The notes: a model not told the origin generated them from the letters alone. 64,000 nt of DNA from an uncultured Geobacteraceae bacterium (GCA_903875605.1 CAIQWT010000061.1:62001-126000); one strand, 5' to 3'. Shown: positions 17,054-24,825, counted from the stretch's first letter. A program made the numbers and translations.

Positions 17054-17914
17054 TTACATGCCGACTATGGTGAAGTCGCCGTACGCATTGGATGCTCCAA
17101 CAGCGGCGCCATCGGTCGTTTTTTGCTCGCCATTGACTGTGAGCCGGACATAAAGGTGTGAACCGGCTGCGAGCGGTGCCAGACCGGACTTGGACCATCG
17201 CCCACTGCCGTTGTCAGAAAGCGCAGTCCAGGTCGCTTTGTCATTAGAAACATCAACAGTCATGTCTGTGACCGGTACAGCAGTGTTCATCTGATTGTGA
17301 AGCGTTGTGCCAACTGAAACAGCGGGAAATGTCATCATCGCACTATCATCCACCGCAGTGATGAAAAACTTAGCATTACTTCCAACGATACCATCGTTAA
17401 ATACCTGGTAGGTACGGGAGGTACTTCCCAGCATACTGCCGATCTTGTCGTTTACCCCCTTCAGTTTAATAATACTTCCCATTGCCATGGCCACATTTGG
17501 ATGAAAGGTTACCGTTTCTCCGTCAACAGTAAATTCTAGGTTCCATGTGCCCATTGAACTTCCGTCAGCAGCAATGGATGCCATAACGAAATAAATAGTA
17601 CCGGAATAGGTGCCGTCTCCGTTGCTGCTCAGGGCATCATAGGGAGTGGAATGACTCGTGCTGGGTATCATGGTCATCGTAGGTGCAAGCGTAATTGTCT
17701 TGCCGGCAACCGTGGCACCGGTAGTTTTGTTTGTCAGTCTGAGTTTGTAGGTGGTTTTTCCTTCGGCTGCTGTTGTAAGCGGTATGTACTCAATTTTGTA
17801 TGAAGTTGTTGTGACGGATTCATACTTTGGTTCTGAAGTGGAGTTCCCGCATGCAGAAACCAGGGTTATAGCCAAGATCAGTAAAAACAGATTCATGATA
17901 TTTTTTAAATGCAT
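17054..17914 (-). CDS. Lipoprotein with YtkA-like/immunoglobulin-like beta domains
   Basis: 286 residues with a lipobox at Cys22 (ITLVSAC). The body is beta-rich with no cysteines after the lipid attachment. Segments such as YKLRLTNKTTG and GTWNLEFTVDGETVTFHPNV resemble YtkA-type domains seen in proteins near copper and cytochrome oxidase assembly genes, with a second domain toward the C-terminus (FNDGIVGSNAKFFITAVDD). The ATG at 17914 has GGAG 7 bases upstream. It is the first gene of a tight set with the barrel (5-base gap) and the thioredoxin-like lipoprotein. The family assignment is tentative. Confidence 0.6.
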   Translation of the reverse strand: MHLKNIMNLFLLILAITLVSACGNSTSEPKYESVTTTSYKIEYIPLTTAAEGKTTYKLRLTNKTTGATVAGKTITLAPTMTMIPSTSHSTPYDALSSNGDGTYSGTIYFVMASIAADGSSMGTWNLEFTVDGETVTFHPNVAMAMGSIIKLKGVNDKIGSMLGSTSRTYQVFNDGIVGSNAKFFITAVDDSAMMTFPAVSVGTTLHNQMNTAVPVTDMTVDVSNDKATWTALSDNGSGRWSKSGLAPLAAGSHLYVRLTVNGEQKTTDGAAVGASNAYGDFTIVGM

Positions 17915-18066
17915 ATGATATCTCCGATTAATTATAAGTTGGTTTGTGGCACAGCGATACAATCTATCTCGTCATCAGGCAAAATAGATAGATAGCGCGA
18001 CTGCACCAAAAACAGCAATTGCCTGATTCCAAAGGCGGTCGCAGTGGTAATTTATGGCAGATTGAT

Positions 18067-18645
18067 TCAGGAAATTATCGGAGGTGGATCAGGCGGATCG
18101 CTGTAACGCGATATCAGGCGGTCCGGATGGGTGCCGGTGAGGGGTGTTTGCTCAGGTGAAGGGCTTTCCCCGGCAAAAACGGATGGCAGATGCTGAGGTG
18201 ATTCTATGCTGAGAATGGTGAATAGTTTACCGTTTCCGCAGGGTCTACGGCTGATTGTTGTCGTTCTTTGTTTTTGCGGGGCAGGGGAGGCAATTGCCTG
18301 CTCTTCCGTTCTGTTTGTCTGGCCTTCCTGGCTTTGAACATCGCAACAACTGGAACCTTTTACTGCTGTTTTAGCCGTTTGATAAGCAGGTATTTCGCAC
18401 TGCTCATTTTTTGAACGGAGGTGGTCGTCATTCAACCGGTTTTTTTTCTGCCAGCAGCAACAGGTGTGGGTCGCACTTCGCTCAAGTGAACAGCCGTCTA
18501 CTTTACAGTCGCCGGAACATTCCCCGGGAACCGCATGAGCGATTAGCTTTGACTGCATGGCAAATGGCGCCAAAGGACAGAAAGCGATAATCATATAGAT
18601 GGTAGTCAGCAGCAGTGAGGTAATGTAGCGGTGACACTTTCTCAT
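18067..18645 (-). CDS. Exported cysteine-rich protein with proline-rich tail, function unknown
   Basis: 192 residues. An N-terminal hydrophobic segment (about 8-30) suggests a signal peptide or anchor. A cysteine block follows: C43-x3-C47-x4-C52 and three consecutive cysteines at 62-64 (HTCCCW), then a further CC in SSCCDVQ. The C-terminal end is SRYSDPPDPPPIIS, a compact proline motif. The middle is polar and low in complexity. I do not recognise a family. Position between the YtkA-like lipoprotein and the twelve-cysteine protein suggests a part in metal or thiol handling. The start lacks a clear ribosome site, so the N-terminus is uncertain. Confidence 0.55.
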   Translation of the reverse strand: MRKCHRYITSLLLTTIYMIIAFCPLAPFAMQSKLIAHAVPGECSGDCKVDGCSLERSATHTCCCWQKKNRLNDDHLRSKNEQCEIPAYQTAKTAVKGSSCCDVQSQEGQTNRTEEQAIASPAPQKQRTTTISRRPCGNGKLFTILSIESPQHLPSVFAGESPSPEQTPLTGTHPDRLISRYSDPPDPPPIIS

Positions 18646-18765
18646 AGTCGTAACTGTGCCAATATTAAACCGGAGTTGTCAAGTACAATAATTCCGGTTT
18701 GAGGAGCCAGTAAAGGGGGCAACATTCCGTCTTTACGGGCTAAAAAGTTGGAAATGCTCTCTTCG

Positions 18766-19134
18766 TTACAGGACCTTTTTCATCTCTGTGCCACAACCGC
18801 ATTTACCAGGTTTCTGGCTGACTGTGCCGCATATACATCCGTCGCCGCAAGCACAGGCATATTTTGCTTTGGCAGGAAAGTTAAGATTATTGCCGTCAAC
18901 TTTAACTGCCACCTTATCCTTACTTACACTGCTGACTACACCTTTGCCGAGCGCGTTTCCGCAACCGCATTTTCCCTCTTTGTTAGCCATGGTTTTGCAG
19001 TCACAACTGTCACCACAAGTACATACGTACACAGAATCACCTTTTTTGTAGACCGGCAGGGTTTTGTCGGCAAAGGCCACAACGGCAAACAGCAACAAAC
19101 CTGTAACAAACAAACTGATGAGTCTTTTCTTCAT
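18766..19134 (-). CDS. Exported twelve-cysteine protein with two metallothionein-like blocks
   Basis: 122 residues with a signal peptide (about 1-22). Two blocks share exactly the same spacing, C-x-C-x3-C-x-C-x9-C-x-C: Cys38, 40, 44, 46, 56, 58 and Cys94, 96, 100, 102, 112, 114, a period of 56 residues. Between them is a beta-like linker (KDKVAVKVDGNNLNF). Such cysteine density in an exported protein suggests binding of a soft metal or an iron-sulfur-like cluster. AGGAG lies 8 bases before the ATG. It is first in the minus-strand run that leads to the NosL genes. No named family is claimed. Confidence 0.7.
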   Translation of the reverse strand: MKKRLISLFVTGLLLFAVVAFADKTLPVYKKGDSVYVCTCGDSCDCKTMANKEGKCGCGNALGKGVVSSVSKDKVAVKVDGNNLNFPAKAKYACACGDGCICGTVSQKPGKCGCGTEMKKVL

Positions 19135-19213
19135 GGGTACGTCTCCTTTGAGATTTGATAGAAATATGTAGGTAAATTATCAAATACATCTGAAAAAATC
19201 AATTCGGATATTA

Positions 19214-20296
19214 TTAAGCAATATTACCGTCATAGCGGCATAACAGCGGCTGTAATAGAATCCCAGGCGCGTGTTTGGCTGCGGCCTGCGTGGCACGGTC
19301 GGCCACAAGTTTCATGAGCTCTTTGTTGAAATCAGTAGCTACGGCTATTTCCCTGGCAGTATTGGCGTGCGAAATTATTGCAAGATATTCGGGAGGAATG
19401 TGCGCAGTCTCGGCCCACTCCAGAAGTACAGCTAGATCAAGCTCGGAGGCCGCAGCATGAGTGTTCTCATGGCCGCAGGCTATCTTGAGCAGTTTGGCAA
19501 ACTGGCAGGCGATGATTGGTCGACTGAAGCCGCGCTTCATGCATGACAGTAGAGCATAAGCAACGTGATCCCCCATCATTATGTAGGCTTCATCCGATAG
19601 GGTGAATGGCGAGGGGTGAATGGTATAGTTTTTTTGAGCCGCTATCTCACTGCTACGGCCGGTAGAAAGAATAACCGTTTTACAACCGCACGCTTTGGCA
19701 ACGTCAAGCGCGGCATCGATGGTGTCTGTCCATGCCTTGGTCGAAATGGGGCGAACGATACCGGTAGTGCCAAGAATAGAAAGGCCGCCAATGATTCCGA
19801 GCCTGGCATTAAGGGTCTTTTTTGCACGCTCATCACCATCGGGAATAGAGATAACAATTTTGAATTTTGAACTCTGGATTTTAAATTCTGTCAGAACAGA
19901 ACCGACAGCTTGTTCGATCATTAGGCGCGGTACCGGATTTATGGCCCATTCGCCAGGTGGAATTGCCAACCCCGGCTTGGTAACTTTACCTATGCCTTTT
20001 CCACCTTCGATGAGCAGTTCCCTTTCGCTTGATTGGTGGTGTTCTGCAACGGTAGCCCACACTTCAGCCCCGTTGGTAATGTCCGGATCATCTCCGGCAT
20101 CCTTTGCCACGAAACAGCTCGCCTCGTTGGCTGAAAACGACTGGCCATTCAGCAGAAAGGTGGCGCTGATTCCGGCGGGAAGATCAATAGTTACTTCAGA
20201 TAACGGGGCTTGACCAACCAGCATGAGAGCAGCACCTTTTGCCGCTGCCGCGGCGCAGGTTCCTGTGGTGTATCCCGAGCGGAGCTCCCTTTTCAT
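19214..20296 (-). CDS. cbiD: Cobalt-precorrin-5B (C1)-methyltransferase CbiD
   Basis: 360 residues beginning RSGYTTGTCAAAA, the hallmark of CbiD, which methylates C1 of cobalt-precorrin-5B in the anaerobic cobalamin pathway. Conserved LGIIGGLSILGTTGIVRP and MGDHVAYAL segments are present. Two stretches look inserted: FKIQSSKFKI (DNA about 19856-19890) and YTIHPSPFTL (DNA about 19596-19627), each made of short internal repeats and lying in loops. The ATG overlaps the cbiC stop (ATGA), so the two are coupled. Confidence 0.93.
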   Translation of the reverse strand: MKRELRSGYTTGTCAAAAAKGAALMLVGQAPLSEVTIDLPAGISATFLLNGQSFSANEASCFVAKDAGDDPDITNGAEVWATVAEHHQSSERELLIEGGKGIGKVTKPGLAIPPGEWAINPVPRLMIEQAVGSVLTEFKIQSSKFKIVISIPDGDERAKKTLNARLGIIGGLSILGTTGIVRPISTKAWTDTIDAALDVAKACGCKTVILSTGRSSEIAAQKNYTIHPSPFTLSDEAYIMMGDHVAYALLSCMKRGFSRPIIACQFAKLLKIACGHENTHAAASELDLAVLLEWAETAHIPPEYLAIISHANTAREIAVATDFNKELMKLVADRATQAAAKHAPGILLQPLLCRYDGNIA

Positions 20297-20931
20297 CGCT
20301 GTGCAGTTGCCAGTATAGCCAGCGCATTCACTACGGCGGCTGCCACATTGGAACCGCCCTTGCGCCCGATGTTGGTGATGAATGGAATGTCATAGGTGCA
20401 GGAAGCCAGGGCGTTCTTACTCTCTTCTGCGCCGACAAAGCCAACCGGCAGGCCGATAATGAGGGCTGGTTTAGCAGCACCGGTTTCAATCAGGCGGAGC
20501 AGCTCAAACAGTGCAGTTGGGGCGTTGCCTATGACAAAAATACGGTTTTCCGGATTGGCTACGGACTTGCGCATAGCGGATATGGAGCGTGTTATGCCTT
20601 CGACTCTTGCCTGATCCGCTACGTCTTGGTCGGCGACATGGCAGGAGACCGGACAACCCAGTGGGGACAAGCGCGGTTTACTGATTCCGGAAAGGGCCAT
20701 GTTTGTGTCGGTAACAATGCCGGCACCACTTCTCAGTGCGGCAATGGCCTTGTCAACCAAGTCATCTGACATCACCATCGACTGAGCGTACTCAAAATCG
20801 GCGCTGGTGTGGATTGCACGGCGCACGATCTGCCATTCTTGCCAGGGCCAACCATGATCGCCGGCTTCTGCGTCAATGATACGAAATGATTCAACTTCAA
20901 TGTCTTCAGGCTTCATGCTCAATGAGTCCAT
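20293..20931 (-). CDS. cbiC: Precorrin-8X/cobalt-precorrin-8 methylmutase CbiC
   Basis: 212 residues. The catalytic histidine lies in RRAIHTSADFE, and GIVTDTNMALSGI and PTALFELLRLI are typical of CbiC/CobH, which moves a methyl group from C11 to C12 to give cobyrinate/hydrogenobyrinate. I chose ATG at 20931, which overlaps the cbiX stop as TGATG; a GTG at 20940 and an ATG at 20916 are alternatives, the last giving the start most like homologues (MKPEDIE). The end overlaps cbiD by four bases. Confidence 0.92.
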   Translation of the reverse strand: MDSLSMKPEDIEVESFRIIDAEAGDHGWPWQEWQIVRRAIHTSADFEYAQSMVMSDDLVDKAIAALRSGAGIVTDTNMALSGISKPRLSPLGCPVSCHVADQDVADQARVEGITRSISAMRKSVANPENRIFVIGNAPTALFELLRLIETGAAKPALIIGLPVGFVGAEESKNALASCTYDIPFITNIGRKGGSNVAAAVVNALAILATAQR

Positions 20932-21314
20932 CAGCTCCACCCCAATCTTTCTAGTGATTCGTTAATGCGTTCGGTTTCTATCTCGGCAAGTTTATGATGA
21001 ACCCCCAGATGCCCTCCCATCTCCATGATCAATCCCGGGTGACGCTTCTGGGCTTCTTCGATCTCTTCCGGCAGGTCATGCTGGACATGGGCACCCATGA
21101 AGAGGAAATACGGCATCAGCAGGATGCGCTCTGAACCACGGATGACGCAGGTGTCAATCCCCTGCTGAATATTAGGTTCATGAAGTTCGCGGAATGCAAC
21201 CTCAACGATTTCAAAACCGGTCATTTCCTGGACCATCGTTGCAACTTCACGGGCCGCATTGTTGGCTTCGGCAATGCGGCTGCCGTGAGCCATCATCAGA
21301 ATTGCTGTTTTCAT
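20931..21314 (-). CDS. cbiX: Sirohydrochlorin cobaltochelatase CbiX, short form
   Basis: 127 residues, the size of the single-domain CbiX(S) chelatases that act as dimers. The N-terminal metal histidine is in MMAHGSR and the second is in FMGAHVQHDLP. The enzyme inserts cobalt into sirohydrochlorin at the start of anaerobic cobalamin synthesis. GAGGAA precedes the ATG at 21314. It begins 49 bases after the SOUL protein gene and leads directly into cbiC and cbiD. A nickel or iron chelatase role is possible for this family, but the downstream genes favour cobalt. Confidence 0.9.
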   Translation of the reverse strand: MKTAILMMAHGSRIAEANNAAREVATMVQEMTGFEIVEVAFRELHEPNIQQGIDTCVIRGSERILLMPYFLFMGAHVQHDLPEEIEEAQKRHPGLIMEMGGHLGVHHKLAEIETERINESLERLGWS

Positions 21315-21363
21315 GGTTCCTCGCTCTTTGCTTCGTAAATCTCTTATTTGCTGAAATGCATTT

Positions 21364-21996
21364 TTATATATCATCACCTGCACCCACTGGAATTAAAATC
21401 TCGTTACGGCGCATAAACCAGGGAGTAAATGGCGGGTTGTAGCGGGCCCAAACCGGATCACCAGTAATAGTAAGACCCATAGTGCGAATCCACGATTCCA
21501 GTTCCAGTTTGTACTGGAGATAGTTCTTCTCGCTCCATAAGCCGGAATAGCGTACTGCAGCCATCCGGCGGCTCGGAACCTGACGCAGGATGATCTTCGG
21601 ATTGTCTGGTATCGGGAGGCTTTTTAGCGTGTACGTGGCCGGCATTGTAAAGCTTACAGCCCATCTCTCCTGAGCGCGTTGCTGAACAACGGGAGCGGTC
21701 ATGGCTATCTTCTCGCCGTCAGCTTCTTGAGTTACAGGAGTCGTTATTGCCAATTTACTAATTGAGCGGTTTGCTCCGGAGATGTAGCGGAACAGTATGC
21801 TGAACGCCTTGCTTCCGGCTCCTTCAAGGTCGCCATCCACAATTGTCTCAGCGAGGATGGATGGTGCATAACTACGAATCTCAAAAGCGCCGCTCGCTTT
21901 TAAAACTTTATAGAGTACCTCTTCAGTAGCCATGGCATCCAACGCTCCAATGATTATGACCGATACAACAACTATTATCTTAATTATACGATTCAT
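21364..21996 (-). CDS. Exported SOUL-family haem-binding protein
   Basis: 210 residues with an N-terminal hydrophobic signal (about 4-24). The SOUL fold follows, with FEIRSYAPSILAET, KLAITTPVTQE, KIAMTAPVVQQ and RRMAAVRYSGLW as recognisable segments. Family members bind haem or other tetrapyrroles. The ATG at 21996 has AGAGG seven bases upstream. It is first in a run with cbiX-cbiC-cbiD, so a tetrapyrrole-related periplasmic role is plausible; what it binds is not shown by the sequence. Confidence 0.85.
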   Translation of the reverse strand: MNRIIKIIVVVSVIIIGALDAMATEEVLYKVLKASGAFEIRSYAPSILAETIVDGDLEGAGSKAFSILFRYISGANRSISKLAITTPVTQEADGEKIAMTAPVVQQRAQERWAVSFTMPATYTLKSLPIPDNPKIILRQVPSRRMAAVRYSGLWSEKNYLQYKLELESWIRTMGLTITGDPVWARYNPPFTPWFMRRNEILIPVGAGDDI

Positions 21997-22315
21997 TATC
22001 ATACCTCTGATTGTTTGCATACCATACTATTCATCTCGTAAACAAGCTGAAGGCATAAAAACAATAAACCCGATCGTTTGCCACCATAATTGCCGATGTT
22101 GCGTAGCTTCTCCGGTTGGCAAAAGCGTCTACTGATGGAATAATATAGTATAACAAAATGGTTTTTGCGTGTGTCAGTCAATTTAAAGCATTGAACGGGA
22201 TCATACTGCATTTGTATAAATGAATAGTACTTTATGGGGTGTGTTCCGGCAGGGTAAGCTTGAATCATGTTACCGGGTAGACTTGCAAATGCAAGTCTAC
22301 CCGGAGAGGGGTAAA
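21997..22315. other. 319-base intergenic region with a structured leader and a long inverted repeat
   Basis: No credible gene. On the minus strand a TATACT-like -10 near 22155 could start the SOUL transcript, leaving a leader of about 140 bases. Within it lies an imperfect inverted repeat with arms 22077-22085 and 22114-22123 (TTTGCCA/TGGCAAA plus CC/GG). Near the other end is a separate 32-base hairpin described on its own. Confidence 0.5.
22273..22304. repeat. Perfect 15-base-pair inverted repeat downstream of the monohaem cytochrome gene
   Basis: Arms CCGGGTAGACTTGCA and TGCAAGTCTACCCGG are separated by two bases and lie 11 bases after the cytochrome stop. The stem is strong, but no T-run follows on the minus strand, so it is not a standard intrinsic terminator. 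It could protect the 3' end of the message or end transcription with help from Rho. Confidence 0.75.
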
Positions 22316-22615
22316 TTATTTTTTGAAGGTCTTTATGATGTAATCGGCGAGCAATTTAGCGTCGGCATCGGAAATAGCCTTGGCATCAAAAGCAGGCATT
22401 CCGCCACCACCTTTGCGAACCTGCTTGATGATTTTCTTAGGATCTTTCATTCCTTTGATGGCCTCTTTTGGTTTCATGACATTACCGCCATTAGGGTGGC
22501 AGGAAGCACATTTTGCTTTGAAAACGGCCTCTCCTGCGTCGCCTTCAGCAAAGGCTACAGCTGACATCATGCTGAAACTCAAAAAAACTGCGGCTAAAGC
22601 GATACTTTTCTTCAT
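22316..22615 (-). CDS. Small periplasmic monohaem c-type cytochrome
   Basis: 99 residues with a signal peptide (about 1-24, AFAEG). One haem site, CASCH at 36-40, and a likely distal ligand Met73 in GGGMPAF give a class I cytochrome of about 8 kDa after processing. Lysines are numerous, typical of a basic electron carrier. AAAGGGAG precedes the ATG. It is transcribed alone from a good promoter and is followed by a strong hairpin. Its redox partners are not shown by context. Confidence 0.9.
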   Translation of the reverse strand: MKKSIALAAVFLSFSMMSAVAFAEGDAGEAVFKAKCASCHPNGGNVMKPKEAIKGMKDPKKIIKQVRKGGGGMPAFDAKAISDADAKLLADYIIKTFKK

Positions 22616-22671
22616 TATTTTCTCCCTTTCAATCAAAAAGATGCCCTCTTTGTAGAGGTTTATTAGTCTGC

Positions 22672-22700
22672 ACCATAGCACTATGAGACTCGGCTGACAA
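22672..22700 (-). promoter_or_regulatory. Probable sigma-70 promoter for the monohaem cytochrome gene
   Basis: TTGTCA and TATGGT on the minus strand with a 17-base spacer, ending about 57 bases before the start codon. Confidence 0.45.
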
Positions 22701-22753
22701 GTGGACGTTTTTCAGTCCAGAGGCAAGGAACATGTGAAATGGTGCTTTTCAAG

Positions 22754-22770
22754 AGCTTGACTACATGAGT
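22754..22770. repeat. 17-base repeat, copy 1
   Basis: AGCTTGACTACATGAGT occurs here, upstream of the cytochrome gene, and again exactly at 38548-38564. Both copies are intergenic, both are in the same orientation, and both are upstream of minus-strand genes. Confidence 0.6.
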
Positions 22771-22803
22771 CTCAGCGAGATGGAGCACTGTAGCAGTCTA
22801 CTG

Positions 22804-23937
22804 TTATAAGAATTTAGCAAATACCTGATTTGAGAGTAACATACCCCGCATTGTCAATGTGAGCACTTCCCCGTTTTTAACGAGTAGCCCTAGACGCATG
22901 AGATCAATTGCTGCGGAACCGTAGGCCGATTCCAGAGATTGGCCGAACTCATGTTCAAATGACTGCAGGTCGACACCAACAGCAAGGCGCAGCCCTAGGA
23001 ACAGGTATTCCGCCATGGCATCACTCTGCGTTAGTTCTTGTTTGCCTATTTGTGTCAACTTGCCTGCCATTACGGAGCAGCGGTATTCTGCTAATGTTTC
23101 GGGATTGCTGAAGCGGATACCATATCCGCTCCGCAGAAATGTATGCGCCGCTACCCCCAGTCCTAGATAACCGTCCCGCTTCCAGTAGCCGCTGTTATGC
23201 TGTGATTGGAATCCGGGTCGGGCATAGTTGGCAATCTCGTAATGGGCAAAACCGGATGCTGTTAACAGCTCGTCCGCCAGTTCAAACATGTCTGCCGAAA
23301 GATCTTCATCCGCTAATTCCGGACTGCCCGCGGGATAGGTATTTGCGAAAGCGGTATTTTCCTCCACTGTTAAGCCGTAGATGGAGATATGCTCAGGGTT
23401 GAGCTGAATAGCCTGCATTAGTTCCATTCGCCACTGATGAAGTGTCTGGTCTGGCAGTGAGTGAATCAAGTCAATACTGATATTGTTGAATCCGGCTTCC
23501 CGAGCATTCCGAAAAGCCATATGTGCCTGTTCAGTTGTATGTATACGTCCAAGCCCCTCCAGGAAACAATTGTCAAAAGATTGAATTCCCATAGAAAGGC
23601 GATTTATGCCGGCACTACGAAATGCCAGTAGAGTAGTTTTGTCGACAGTGCCTGGATTAACTTCCAGGGTTATTTCTGCGTTGATGGAAATGCCGGCCTG
23701 TTCGGAAATGTTCTCAAGCATTGTGGATATCTGTTGAGGCTGCAAAAGTGATGGTGTGCCTCCGCCAAAATAGATCGAGACAAGCGGGTCGATCTCTACT
23801 TTTTGCAGTTTCAGCTCACTCATCAGAAGTGAAGGATAATCCACAAGGTCATTTTGTTCCGGTGCACTGGATACAAATGCACAATAGTGGCATTTTTTGA
23901 TACAGAATGGCACGTGAACGTAGAGCCTATTGAGCAT
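22804..23937 (-). CDS. hemW: HemW, radical-SAM haem chaperone
   Basis: 377 residues with the radical-SAM motif C12-x3-C16-x2-C19 in FCIKKCHYCAF, and the HemW features YFGGGTPSLL, LEVNPGT, RLSMGIQSF and ISIYGLTVEENTAF. The cysteine after the cluster motif that CPO-type HemN has is absent, which favours HemW, a haem chaperone, over oxygen-independent coproporphyrinogen oxidase. AGGAG precedes the ATG at 23937. It is divergent from the NrfJ-like gene. Confidence 0.85.
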   Translation of the reverse strand: MLNRLYVHVPFCIKKCHYCAFVSSAPEQNDLVDYPSLLMSELKLQKVEIDPLVSIYFGGGTPSLLQPQQISTMLENISEQAGISINAEITLEVNPGTVDKTTLLAFRSAGINRLSMGIQSFDNCFLEGLGRIHTTEQAHMAFRNAREAGFNNISIDLIHSLPDQTLHQWRMELMQAIQLNPEHISIYGLTVEENTAFANTYPAGSPELADEDLSADMFELADELLTASGFAHYEIANYARPGFQSQHNSGYWKRDGYLGLGVAAHTFLRSGYGIRFSNPETLAEYRCSVMAGKLTQIGKQELTQSDAMAEYLFLGLRLAVGVDLQSFEHEFGQSLESAYGSAAIDLMRLGLLVKNGEVLTLTMRGMLLSNQVFAKFL

Positions 23938-23961
23938 GTTCGCTCCTGTTTTGTTGTTTTT

Positions 23962-23989
23962 TTGAGTGCCGAGCATGTTAAGATATGAT
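23962..23989 (+). promoter_or_regulatory. Probable sigma-70 promoter for the NrfJ-like gene
   Basis: TTGAGT and TATGAT separated by 16 bases, with the start codon 43 bases further on. It lies in the 94-base divergent region shared with hemW. Confidence 0.5.
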
Positions 23990-24031
23990 AGTATCGGCAG
24001 TACAACTGGTAAATATAAAAAAGGGGAATTC

Positions 24032-24802
24032 ATGAAAAAGAAACTTATAGTATCACTTTCCTGTGTAATCGCAATGGCTTCTGCGTCTGCTGTGTTGGCT
24101 ATGCCTGATAAGGTGGCAGCACCTGCTCCTGAAAGTGTTTCTCAGCCCGGCGCTGAATTACTTTCCGGCAAAGTTCTCCAGACAATGGATAGCGGTGGTT
24201 ATACCTACGTGTATATCCAGAAGAAAGACGGTGAAAAAATCTGGGTTGCAGCGACCGCAACTCCAATTGCTGTTGGTTCCCAGGTTAGCTTCAAGGGTGG
24301 CATGGAGATGGCTAACTTTGAGAGTAAGAGCCTTAAGCGCAAATTCGATAAAATTATTTTTGCCGATTCTGCCGTGTCCGATACCCCTGTTAAATCTGAT
24401 CCCTCTGCTTCATCAAAAGACAAGGACAAAGGCGTATCCGGCGGCAGTAAGGCCGCCGTTTCGGTCAAGGATGGGAAAATTGCAGTAACTAAGGCAACTG
24501 GAGCTAATGCATACACCGTTCAGGAAGTTTTTGCCAACAGCGCAAAACTTAATAAGAAAAAAGTTGTTGTCAGGGGTAAGGTTGTTAAAGTGTCTTCCGG
24601 AATAATGGGGAAAAACTGGATTCACATTCAGGACGGAACCGGTGCAGAGTCTAAAAAGAACCATAACCTTGTTTGCACTTCACAAGATATGGCAGATGTT
24701 GATGATGTTGTCACAGTTAGCGGAGTCCTTGCCAAAGATAAGGATTTTGGCGGTGGATACAAGTATACTGCCATCGTAGAAGATTCGTCGATTAAAAAAT
24801 AG
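24032..24802 (+). CDS. Exported tandem OB-fold protein, NrfJ-like
   Basis: 256 residues with a signal peptide (about 1-23). A first OB-like domain (about 40-115) contains SGKVLQTMDSGGYTYVYI and WVAATAT, a pattern of NrfJ-type proteins encoded near nitrite reductase cytochromes. A lysine/serine-rich linker follows, then a second OB domain (about 165-255) with VVVRGKVVKV, NWIHIQDGTG and VTVSGVLAKDKDFGGGYKY. The ATG at 24032 has AAGGGG upstream. Role unknown; the NrfJ label is a resemblance. It is followed by a clear terminator. Confidence 0.7.
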   Translation: MKKKLIVSLSCVIAMASASAVLAMPDKVAAPAPESVSQPGAELLSGKVLQTMDSGGYTYVYIQKKDGEKIWVAATATPIAVGSQVSFKGGMEMANFESKSLKRKFDKIIFADSAVSDTPVKSDPSASSKDKDKGVSGGSKAAVSVKDGKIAVTKATGANAYTVQEVFANSAKLNKKKVVVRGKVVKVSSGIMGKNWIHIQDGTGAESKKNHNLVCTSQDMADVDDVVTVSGVLAKDKDFGGGYKYTAIVEDSSIKK

Positions 24803-24825
24803 GTGAAATCAGATAGCTGAATCAA

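Noticed and set aside
17049-17198. Longer N-terminus for the barrel protein
   Set aside because: The extra residues are basic, lack a signal peptide and are translated from the end of the preceding gene in another frame.
21997-22272. Cobalamin riboswitch upstream of the cbi genes
   Set aside because: No B12 box or typical core was found on the minus strand.
22273-22304. Intrinsic terminator for the monohaem cytochrome
   Set aside because: The hairpin is strong, but no T-run follows on the minus strand; listed as an inverted repeat only.
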